DNA of 8,389 nt from Lentisphaeria bacterium UBA1829. Lineage in GTDB: Bacteria > Verrucomicrobiota > Lentisphaeria > Victivallales > UBA1829. Under the pieces are notes generated by a model. It was not told where the DNA came from, did not search any database, and saw nothing but the letters and a program-made list of their open reading frames with translations. Within the stretch, counting starts at the first letter, position 1. Each line of letters begins with the position of its first letter. The position numbers were made by a program, and so were the translations under genes. The stretch is taken from assembly GCA_002338895.1 (NCBI GenBank), contig DDJH01000216.1, positions 16,027 to 24,415 of the forward strand, written 5' to 3'. Positions 1 to 6,300 of the stretch are shown piece by piece.

Positions 1-1
1 C

Positions 2-730
2 CGCTTTATGGCGGAGACGGCGAAGCTGCTTTCTCCGGAAGCGATCGTTCTTCTTCCGAATCCCGAAGCGGGCTGTCCGATGGCGGATATGGCAACGGCG
101 GAACAGGTCCGGAACTATAAACGGGAAAATCCGGACGCCCTGCTGGTGGCCTACGTCAACAGTTCGGCCGACGTGAAGGCGGAAGTGGATCTCTGCTGCA
201 CGTCGGGAAATGCGGAAGCGATCATCGGAGTGCTGCCCGAAGACCGGAAAGTGCTCTTTCTTCCCGACCGGAATCTGGGAGGGAACATGAATCGGAAACT
301 CGGAAGAAAGATGGAACTCTGGCCCGGCTGCTGCCCCATTCACGACGCGGTCACGCCGGAAGCGATCCGGAAGGCCCGTGCGGAACATCCGGGTTCTCCG
401 GTGCTGGTGCATCCGGAATGCCGGCCGGAGGTTCTTGCGGAGGCCGATCAGGCGCTCAGCACAGCGGGAATTCTCAACTACGTGCGCAAATCCGGGGAAA
501 AGAGCTTCATCATCGGAACGGAAGAGGGGATTCTTCACCGTCTCCGCAAAGAGAATCCGGACAAGATCTTCTATCCGATTCAGCCGCCCATGGTGTGTGA
601 GGACATGAAAAAGATCACGCTGGAACAGGTGCGGGACGTCCTTCGGGATCTCTCCAATCAGGTGGAGCTTCCGGAACAGCAGATGAAAGACGCGGTCCGG
701 CCGATCGAATCAATGCTGAACGCCCGCTGA
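2..730 (+). CDS. nadA: Quinolinate synthase NadA, 3' part (5' end outside window)
   Basis: NadA condenses iminoaspartate (made by NadB) with dihydroxyacetone phosphate to give quinolinate, the precursor of NAD, using a [4Fe-4S] cluster in the cytoplasm. The reading frame is open to the left edge (codons for Arg-Phe precede the Met at 8). FMAETAKLL is an internal NadA motif, so the Met at 8 is not the true start and roughly the first 90-100 residues are missing. Counting from that Met, the three cluster cysteines are most likely C64 (DLCCTSGNA), C109 (WPGCCPIHD) and C197 (MVCEDMKKITLE). Other family motifs are AGCPMADM (21-28), LFLPDRNLG (83-91), VHPECRPEV (134-142) and GTEEGILHRL (170-179). 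The gene ends at a TGA just ahead of a strong hairpin terminator and converges on the hydrolase operon. No other NAD gene is visible, so its operon context lies to the left. The family assignment is secure. Confidence 0.96.
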   Translation, partial: RFMAETAKLLSPEAIVLLPNPEAGCPMADMATAEQVRNYKRENPDALLVAYVNSSADVKAEVDLCCTSGNAEAIIGVLPEDRKVLFLPDRNLGGNMNRKLGRKMELWPGCCPIHDAVTPEAIRKARAEHPGSPVLVHPECRPEVLAEADQALSTAGILNYVRKSGEKSFIIGTEEGILHRLRKENPDKIFYPIQPPMVCEDMKKITLEQVRDVLRDLSNQVELPEQQMKDAVRPIESMLNAR

Positions 731-816
731 CCGGACAACCGCCGGAGAAAGACCTCGATCCGGAGTGCGGATTTTCGCAGACGCGGAAAAAGCGGGAAAA
801 ATCTTTTTATAAGCAG

Positions 817-851
817 AAGTTCCACCGGGCGATGAATGCCCGGTGGAACTT
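817..851 (+). terminator. Rho-independent terminator after nadA, possibly shared with the convergent operon
   Basis: There is a perfect 14-bp stem (arms 817-830 and 838-851) with a 7-base GATGAAT loop. On the + strand it runs into five T (850-854), the form of an intrinsic terminator, 87 bases after the nadA stop. Read on the - strand, the stem begins about 20 bases after the hydrolase stop codon, but the T-run there is broken (TTCTGCTTATAAAAAG). Termination should therefore be strong for nadA and weaker or merely RNA-stabilising for the operon. The rest of the 731-871 spacer shows no gene. Confidence 0.85.
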
Positions 852-871
852 TTTCCTGTCGGGATCAAGGC

Positions 872-3800
872 CTATTTCCGCAGTTCATAGGCGAAGCAGG
901 CGATGCCGTTGCGATCGGTTTCCGCCCGGAAGGAGATTCCGTTCGGGGTTCTGCGGAAAGGGACTTCGCCGATCCGTCGTCCGCCGCAGTCGAGGGCATA
1001 TAGTTTCGGAGAGGAGAGAGTGGTGCGGAACGTGATGTCTGCCACTCCTTTGCGGAACAGGATTGTGACGGGACGCTTCTGATGAACGCTTTTCAGGACG
1101 GTCTGCATGGAATCGTCGGAGAAAACGGTTCCCTCATTCTGCATGTCGGTGGAGTGGATCAGCAGGACCCGTTCCGATTCCGCGAGCGGTTTTCCATCCA
1201 GGGATGTTGCGGCGACAGCGGCCTGAGAATCGCTTCCGGCGGAAAGACAACGCCCCTGAATGCGTCCTTTCCGATCGAAAAAGATCCCCTCTGTTCGGGG
1301 CGTGACCAGGAGGAAGATTCCGTTTTTAAAATCGGCCCGGATTTCCCCCGTGGAACTGGTGACGGAATCCTCTTTTGCGTGGAGGGCGTATTTTTTCTGT
1401 TTTGCGAACCGCTCCATTGCGACGGGATCGTTTCCCGGCACGACCGGGAGAGAGGAGAGCGTCCTCCGATATTCCGTTGACAGATTGACCAGTCCTGCTG
1501 CATCCTGCGGCAGCGGGTTCAAGAAGCGCGAGCCGTCCGCGGCGACCGCCACACTTCCTGTTTTTGCGGAAAAGACAACCGCCCCGGTATTGGCCGGATA
1601 GAAGCGTTGAAACGGCTCGAAACTGCTGGCATCGCCCACAATGGATGCGACGCTTTCCGGAGCGGGAGCGACATCCCGGCGCAGGAAAATCATTGCCGCG
1701 ATCCGTTCCGGAATATTCCGGGCCGGATCATTGACCATATCCCACTTTTCCAGTCCGGTTCCGGGAGAAAAGATCAGATCCTCCCGGTTTGCATGGCAGA
1801 AGCGGTAGAGTCCGTTCCAGTCCTGAAGCGCCGCCATGGCCGGATAAATGATTCCGCCTTCGCTCCGGTTCGGCGCGGGATAGGAGAAATTGAATTCCGA
1901 GATCTGAAACGGTTTCCCGAACACGCGGCGGGCACTTCCGTTCAGATAGGAAAAACGGGTCCGCAGGGAGTTCTTCCCGCAGTAGAGATGTTCATCGACA
2001 AGATCGTATTCCAGCCTCTGAAAGGTCAGATTGGGATATGCGAGGAAATTCTGATCCGTGATCAGCGCATTTGTCCGGATCTCGTTCCGGAGGAAATCGA
2101 CCATATCCCGGTAATACTCCCGGTAGACTTTCATTCCGAACTTCCGGAACTCCAGATCGTACTCCTTCCGTCCGGGCGACCGGCCGGCGCGCTTCATCTC
2201 CTGCTCAAACGCCCGGATATACTGCTCCTTGGCAATGGAGAGCGGATGCGACAGCGAGACCAGCATGGAATTCTCGTTCAGAATGGAAATGGAAATCAGA
2301 GCCGGATCCTGCGCGATCGACATTCCGGTATACGGATTGACCGGCAGAAGGAGATTCCGGGTGAACTGCTTCAGATCCTCCCGGACCGGCTTCAGGAGCA
2401 TTGCCGCCAGATTGTAGGAGTCTTTTGCGATTCCGGAGTAGTAGGATTTGTCCGGATCCCAGGAAACGCCGGGGACCTTCCGGATGTCGAAAAACCGCGC
2501 CGTGTACAGATCGAGCGAATAGTAGATTCCCGCCTTCTTCAGCTCTGCCAGCAGATAGTGCAGAGCATCCAGACGTTCCGGCCGAATCCGGTTTGTCATA
2601 TTTCTCCAGCCGCAGAGATCCACATCAAAATGGTGGAGGCGGACCGCATTGTATCCGAACGCACGCAGATTCCGGACCAGCAGATCGGTCTTGTTTTTTT
2701 CCATCATGGATGTTGCAAAGCAGAGATTCGTTCCCCAGATATGAAAAATTTTTTCCGGGCGGCCGGCAAAGCGGAAATTTCCATCCTTCCCCGCAAGGAC
2801 TCTTCCGTACTTTCCGGCCGGAGCATCCTGCAGAAACGAAAGATCCAGCGCGGAACCGGGCTCCACCGTCAGACACGGCCGGTAGGGGCGCCAGAGTCTG
2901 CCGCGCCGGAGCGTGAACTCGGAAGAGGAGCTCCGCGCAAGCTGAAGATTCTGCTCCGAGAGCGAAAGCCCCGCAATCATCCAGACACTTTTTCCATTGG
3001 AACAGAATTCCACCTTCTGAAGAGTCTTTGCCGGATCCGGATGAAAAACGCTCAGGAACAAACCGACATCGCGCAATTCTCCGAGATTCAGGATCTTCTC
3101 CTTCCAGACAAGCTGACCGTTCTCCCAGGAGCGCTGCGGATTCCACCAGTTGCCGACATCGCGCAGGTTGACGACCGGGAAACGGCTCCGACTTCCATCC
3201 GTATAACAGACCTCCACGGTTCCGATCGTCTCCTTTCCCGCGGGGGCCCATGCGATGGCGTGCAGGAGGAAAAGGGAGGACGCCTTCCCGCCCGGCAGAT
3301 TCAGGCTCTTCCGCATCGGGAGCCATGAAAGTCCGCCGCCTCCGAGAACCAGACAGGAATTGCCGTCGCGGTCGGAAGCGATGTCGAAAACCGCAGGGGA
3401 CGCTTCCAGTCTTCCCGGCTTCATCGGGGAGAGATCCTGCTCCGGTCCCTGATCGGTCCATCCGCCGATCCGGTCGTTGGCCCGGGCATCCGCGAAGGTT
3501 CGGTTGGCGATTCCCTTCAGAGAGACGGGAACAACCTGATACGGAGTGTACCGGAGACGCACGGAGAGCCGGCTTTTCCCCTGCTCCGTCTTCATCGGAA
3601 TCCGGCAGGAGTAGTTCTGATTCCAGGAGCCGAAGAAGCGGCTGTCGTTCAGCATCACCTGCGGCAGACTCTTCGGGAACGAGAGGGTCAGAAACCCTTT
3701 TGCCAGAGGAAGCGTGAAGGAGGAGACGTTTCGCAGAGACGCAAAACAGAATCCCCGTTTCCGATTGAGTTCCGCGGGAAAGAGATGTTTTTTCCCGTTG

Positions 3801-4210
3801 TATTCCACCGTTTTCCCCTCCATTTTCCGGATGGGGAGCGCCAGTTCCACTGCGGCGAAATTCAGCTGGAACTTTTCAGGATATTCGAGCAGATACTCCG
3901 CCTCCCACTCCGTGGGGGAGATCCGGCGGAAGACGATGCGGGAATCCGGAAGACCGCTTTTTTTCATCCGGGCCGTCGCCGTGAAGGAGGAATCCTTTTT
4001 TTCGATTTCCGGAGCATAGCGGTAGTAGGGGTTCTGCGAATAGGCGGCAGAACGGCTTTTCTCAGATTTATAGTTGACATTGAAAGTCAGTGTGCAGTCC
4101 TGTTCGATCCGGAGAACGGTGTTTTTGTCGACGGAGAAAATCTCCTCCGCCCGGCTCACGGCGGGAATCAGCGCAATCAGACTCAGAAGTGGAAAGACGA
4201 ATCGTTTCAT
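872..4210 (-). CDS. Large secreted TIM-barrel glycoside hydrolase (clan GH-A-like, family not assigned)
   Basis: The product is a 1112-residue exported protein. The ATG at 4210 is preferred because GAGAGGA lies 5 bases upstream and the product then opens with a clean signal peptide (MKRFVFPLLSLIALIPAVSRA, cut near A21). The ATG at 4243 would add 11 residues and overlap the pseudopilin. Residues 22-470 look beta-rich; 239-292 (TFADARANDRIGGWTDQGPEQDL ... CLVLGGG) resemble a non-catalytic sugar-binding-like module seen in PVC-group hydrolases. A TIM barrel probably spans about 480-820: HIWGTNLCF (490-498), NAVRLHHFD (521-529), ISILNEN (641-647) with E646 as likely acid/base, DEHLYC (739-744), and FQISEFNF (768-775) with E772 as likely nucleophile. 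Residues 850-1112 look like beta C-terminal domains, with no anchor or dockerin seen. It is last in the regulator-pseudopilin operon. Exo- versus endo-action and the substrate are unknown; GH5-like is a guess from the NE...E layout. Confidence 0.8.
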   Translation of the reverse strand: MKRFVFPLLSLIALIPAVSRAEEIFSVDKNTVLRIEQDCTLTFNVNYKSEKSRSAAYSQNPYYRYAPEIEKKDSSFTATARMKKSGLPDSRIVFRRISPTEWEAEYLLEYPEKFQLNFAAVELALPIRKMEGKTVEYNGKKHLFPAELNRKRGFCFASLRNVSSFTLPLAKGFLTLSFPKSLPQVMLNDSRFFGSWNQNYSCRIPMKTEQGKSRLSVRLRYTPYQVVPVSLKGIANRTFADARANDRIGGWTDQGPEQDLSPMKPGRLEASPAVFDIASDRDGNSCLVLGGGGLSWLPMRKSLNLPGGKASSLFLLHAIAWAPAGKETIGTVEVCYTDGSRSRFPVVNLRDVGNWWNPQRSWENGQLVWKEKILNLGELRDVGLFLSVFHPDPAKTLQKVEFCSNGKSVWMIAGLSLSEQNLQLARSSSSEFTLRRGRLWRPYRPCLTVEPGSALDLSFLQDAPAGKYGRVLAGKDGNFRFAGRPEKIFHIWGTNLCFATSMMEKNKTDLLVRNLRAFGYNAVRLHHFDVDLCGWRNMTNRIRPERLDALHYLLAELKKAGIYYSLDLYTARFFDIRKVPGVSWDPDKSYYSGIAKDSYNLAAMLLKPVREDLKQFTRNLLLPVNPYTGMSIAQDPALISISILNENSMLVSLSHPLSIAKEQYIRAFEQEMKRAGRSPGRKEYDLEFRKFGMKVYREYYRDMVDFLRNEIRTNALITDQNFLAYPNLTFQRLEYDLVDEHLYCGKNSLRTRFSYLNGSARRVFGKPFQISEFNFSYPAPNRSEGGIIYPAMAALQDWNGLYRFCHANREDLIFSPGTGLEKWDMVNDPARNIPERIAAMIFLRRDVAPAPESVASIVGDASSFEPFQRFYPANTGAVVFSAKTGSVAVAADGSRFLNPLPQDAAGLVNLSTEYRRTLSSLPVVPGNDPVAMERFAKQKKYALHAKEDSVTSSTGEIRADFKNGIFLLVTPRTEGIFFDRKGRIQGRCLSAGSDSQAAVAATSLDGKPLAESERVLLIHSTDMQNEGTVFSDDSMQTVLKSVHQKRPVTILFRKGVADITFRTTLSSPKLYALDCGGRRIGEVPFRRTPNGISFRAETDRNGIACFAYELRK

Positions 4211-4215
4211 GTTGA

Positions 4216-4222
4216 TCCTCTC
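4216..4222 (-). promoter_or_regulatory. Ribosome binding site that sets the hydrolase start
   Basis: GAGAGGA on the - strand ends 5 bases before the ATG at 4210. This decides for the short form with a clean signal peptide over the in-frame ATG at 4243. Confidence 0.7.
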
Positions 4223-4230
4223 GATTTTTT

Positions 4231-4911
4231 TCAATAGGTCCATCTTTTTCCCCAGAAATAGGTGTTTTCATTGTCATATTCGCCGGTGTTGCAGCGGCTC
4301 CATTTGGAAAGGTATTCGATTTCGGAACGCCGTTTCTGACCGACATGCCCGTCTGCGTACAGAAGGTTCGGCGCATTGCCGCTGCTGTGGCGGTATCCGA
4401 AGACGCTCTTTGCATGAATGTAGCCGTTGGAGTTCTCACAGGTCCGGTCGGCGGCGATGAACCGTTCGGAGGGCGATTTCACTTTGGAAAGATCTCCTTT
4501 CAGCGGATAGGAATTCGTCACCATGTACTGATTCAGGCCGTAGTGGTCCTTTTCCCCGGTCATATCGCCCGCCCGGGAGCCGTCGGGGCACGCGTAAATT
4601 CCCTTCGGGGTCCGGTCGCTCGATGAACTCCAGTAATATCCCTGCTTGATCGTCGAATGTCCTTCCGCCATGATGCAGAGCAGATCCTGCCAGCGGGCGT
4701 AGGTCGGCGCGTCGAATCCGGCGGGGAGACGTTTGCAGTTGTCCACATAAAGGACAATCAGCTGTCCGATACTGCGCAGATTGCTGCTGCACCGGATCTC
4801 GTGCGCCTTCCTTTTGGCCGAGTTCAGGGCGGGAAGAAGAAGACCCGCCAGAATGGCAATCACAGCAATAACGACAAGAAGTTCAATCAAAGTAAACCGA
4901 GAGTGTTTCAT
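4231..4911 (-). CDS. Pseudopilin-like protein with type IV prepilin N-terminal methylation motif
   Basis: The product is a 226-residue protein of the large prepilin-type family found in Lentisphaerota and Planctomycetota. The N-terminus is [21 protein letters not shown], with a single hydrophobic helix (about 6-29) and Glu at +5 (E10), so processing by prepilin peptidase at the inner membrane is expected. The residue before the cut is Arg rather than the usual Gly. The rest is a soluble domain with six cysteines (41, 59, 79, 108, 158, 207) and YACPDGS at 106-112. [18 protein letters not shown] (174-191) is an H-x11-DG version of the H-X9-DG motif common in this family. The start at 4911 is chosen for the motif, GGAGGA 9 bases upstream, and the ATGA overlap with the regulator stop. 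The hydrolase starts 20 bases downstream. Whether it assembles into a pseudopilus, anchors the hydrolase or binds glycan is unknown. No secretion machinery is in the window. Confidence 0.88.
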   Translation of the reverse strand: MKHSRFTLIELLVVIAVIAILAGLLLPALNSAKRKAHEIRCSSNLRSIGQLIVLYVDNCKRLPAGFDAPTYARWQDLLCIMAEGHSTIKQGYYWSSSSDRTPKGIYACPDGSRAGDMTGEKDHYGLNQYMVTNSYPLKGDLSKVKSPSERFIAADRTCENSNGYIHAKSVFGYRHSSGNAPNLLYADGHVGQKRRSEIEYLSKWSRCNTGEYDNENTYFWGKRWTY

Positions 4912-6041
4912 AACAGAATATCCTCCATACTGGAATGATTTGCAATGCGCCGAACGGTGTTTCCTTCGACGAGACGTCCCATGACCTCGCAATGGACCGG
5001 CGGATCGGTATTGCCCTCCAGACGGCTCAGGAGCCGTTCCGCCGCGATGCGGGTCCGCAGATCATACCGGTTGTTGAATGAGGTGATCGCATACCCCGGC
5101 ATGGAAACGTCCAGCTGCTCATTGACGGCATCCGCGGAAAGGAGAGACACCTCCTCCGGAACCCGGATCCCGGCGCTCAGCAGAGCCCGCAGAATTCCGA
5201 ACGCAATCCCGGAATGCGCCGCGATCAGCAGCTCCGGCAGCGGAGCATTTTCCCGAATCAGCGCCAGCGTATCCTCAAACGCTCCCCGTTCCGGATCCCT
5301 CATCGGTCCGAAGGAGTATCGGTCCGGATAACAGCGCACATTCTCCGGTCCGAACGCAATCCCCTTCCGCCGCAGGACCTGGGCAATTCCCCGGAGCGTC
5401 TCCTTCTCCTCCCGTGCGGTTTCACTCCCCTGGGAAATATAGAGAATCCTGCGGAAATCCCGGGCCGCGATGTAATCGCCGAGCACAATACCTTCTCCGA
5501 ACGGAGAAGCGGAAATGCTGTCCGCCTCGAGCTCGGGAATGGGAAGCCCCCAGATCACGGTTCTGGTCCCGGGAACCGGCAGAAGATCCGGTGTCATGCG
5601 GAAGAACTTCGGGGAAAGCGGCAGCAGAAGCAGTCCGGCCGGCGGCTTGTTCTGGCACTCCTTCAGAAACGTTGTATACCAGGATATATTCGCGCACGCA
5701 CAGTAGGTTTCCACCTTCCACTCCGTCTCCATGAACACTTCGTTGACCGCCCGGGAAAGCGTCAGATTGATCGTTTCGCTCAGCGGATTGATCAGCATCA
5801 CGCGGCGGTTGTCTTTTTTGACTTCCGGGGGCCGGGGTTGCGCCACGCGGGTTCCCCTGCCCCGGCAGCATTCGAGCAGACCGTCCGTCTTCAGACGGTT
5901 GATCGCCCGGGTGACCGTTGTAATCGCAACGGAAAACGACCGGCTCAGCTCCCGGTGCGGAGGCAGTGCCATGCCCGGTCGAAGTTCGCCGGACTCGATC
6001 CGGTCCCGGATGGAGCGGTAAATGGTTTCCTGAGGTGACAT
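4908..6041 (-). CDS. GntR-type transcriptional regulator with LacI-like sugar-binding domain
   Basis: The product is a 377-residue DNA-binding regulator. Residues about 5-68 form a GntR winged helix: [41 protein letters not shown] with the wing [14 protein letters not shown]. Residues about 79-365 resemble a periplasmic-binding-protein/LacI effector domain; [34 protein letters not shown] (271-304) is the most telling stretch, and GRLVEGNTV near the end is also typical. This domain order is that of AraR-type chimeras, in which a sugar releases the protein from its operator. The ATG at 6041 is chosen because the winged helix starts right after it and because the predicted transcript begins near 6072, excluding the in-frame ATG at 6107. 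The ribosome site is weak (GAGAAAG, about 9 bases away). It is first in the operon, so autoregulation plus control of the hydrolases is the natural inference. The ligand is unknown. Confidence 0.9.
   Translation of the reverse strand: MSPQETIYRSIRDRIESGELRPGMALPPHRELSRSFSVAITTVTRAINRLKTDGLLECCRGRGTRVAQPRPPEVKKDNRRVMLINPLSETINLTLSRAVNEVFMETEWKVETYCACANISWYTTFLKECQNKPPAGLLLLPLSPKFFRMTPDLLPVPGTRTVIWGLPIPELEADSISASPFGEGIVLGDYIAARDFRRILYISQGSETAREEKETLRGIAQVLRRKGIAFGPENVRCYPDRYSFGPMRDPERGAFEDTLALIRENAPLPELLIAAHSGIAFGILRALLSAGIRVPEEVSLLSADAVNEQLDVSMPGYAITSFNNRYDLRTRIAAERLLSRLEGNTDPPVHCEVMGRLVEGNTVRRIANHSSMEDILL
4921..4926 (-). promoter_or_regulatory. Strong ribosome binding site of the pseudopilin gene
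   Basis: GGAGGA lies 9 bases before the ATG at 4911, inside the last codons of the regulator gene. Together with the ATGA stop/start overlap it supports both this start and coupled translation. Confidence 0.8.
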
Positions 6042-6078
6042 CGCTTCGGACTTTCTCTTTTCTTCATTTTCTGGTAAT

Positions 6079-6107
6079 ATTATAAAATAAATCCCAGGAT
6101 CCAGCAA
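6079..6107 (-). promoter_or_regulatory. Sigma70-type promoter of the regulator-pseudopilin-hydrolase operon
   Basis: On the - strand, TTGCTG (6107-6102) is followed by a 17-base spacer and a perfect TATAAT (6084-6079). Transcription should begin near 6072, about 30 bases before the regulator ATG at 6041. The region is clearly richer in A and T than its surroundings. Confidence 0.72.
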
Positions 6108-6147
6108 GATCTTTTCCGAAGAAAAAGAACAAAAAACTCATCTTTTG

Positions 6148-6170
6148 CAGTACAATCCGGAATTGTACTG
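6148..6170. promoter_or_regulatory. Inverted repeat, candidate operator for the adjacent GntR/LacI-type regulator
   Basis: CAGTACAAT and ATTGTACTG form perfect 9-base arms around the 5-base centre CCGGA. The site lies about 76-98 bases upstream of the predicted start of the operon transcript, in the regulator's own upstream region. The arms contain TTGTAC, also the core of the half-sites recognised by the GntR/LacI chimera AraR of Bacillus subtilis, though here the arms face the other way and are further apart. The + strand also has five T after it (6171-6175), so a terminator hairpin is the alternative, but no + strand gene lies upstream to need one. Confidence 0.5.
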
Positions 6171-6220
6171 TTTTTCAGGTTCCGATTGAGGACAGGACAC
6201 CCTCTCCGATCTCGCGGGGA

Positions 6221-6262
6221 AAAACGCGCCGACCTCCCCGGACGGAGAGATCGGCGCGTTTT
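6221..6262 (-). terminator. Rho-independent terminator after the GHL6-type hydrolase gene
   Basis: The arms 6221-6236 and 6247-6262 form a 16-bp stem with a 10-base loop. The one imperfect pair is a C-A mismatch in + strand RNA but a G-U pair in - strand RNA, which favours the - direction. On the - strand it ends in TTTTT then CCCC, 38 bases after the stop codon at 6301. It separates the upstream hydrolase gene from the regulator operon. The + strand side also ends in TTTTCCTTTT, so it may work both ways. Confidence 0.8.
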
Positions 6263-6300
6263 CCTTTTGCCGATCAAAACGAATCTTTTTATTTCCGGAT

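Noticed and set aside
1607..3328. 573-codon open frame on the + strand, antisense to the large hydrolase
   Set aside because: It is an antisense shadow in a gene with biased codon use, with no recognisable motif or ribosome site. The opposite frame has a signal peptide and catalytic motifs.
4211..4243. Upstream ATG at 4243 as the start of the large hydrolase
   Set aside because: It would put a charged [11 protein letters not shown] stretch before the signal peptide and overlap the pseudopilin end. The ATG at 4210 has a well-spaced GAGAGGA.
4912..4992. Longer pseudopilin starting at 4992
   Set aside because: It would add 27 arginine- and serine-rich residues in front of the prepilin signal and lie inside the regulator gene. 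The start at 4911 has GGAGGA and the ATGA coupling.
5214..6038. 274-codon + strand open frame opposite the regulator gene
   Set aside because: It is an arginine- and proline-rich translation typical of a wrong frame, whereas the regulator on the - strand has obvious domains.
6121..6147. A-rich stretch as a riboswitch or small RNA
   Set aside because: Apart from the listed inverted repeats I see no paired structure or known motif here. It is simple A/T-rich upstream sequence.
6148..6175. Inverted repeat plus T-run read as a + strand terminator
   Set aside because: No + strand gene lies to its left, since the regulator runs the other way, so a terminator role lacks a transcript. Operator was preferred, though not proven.
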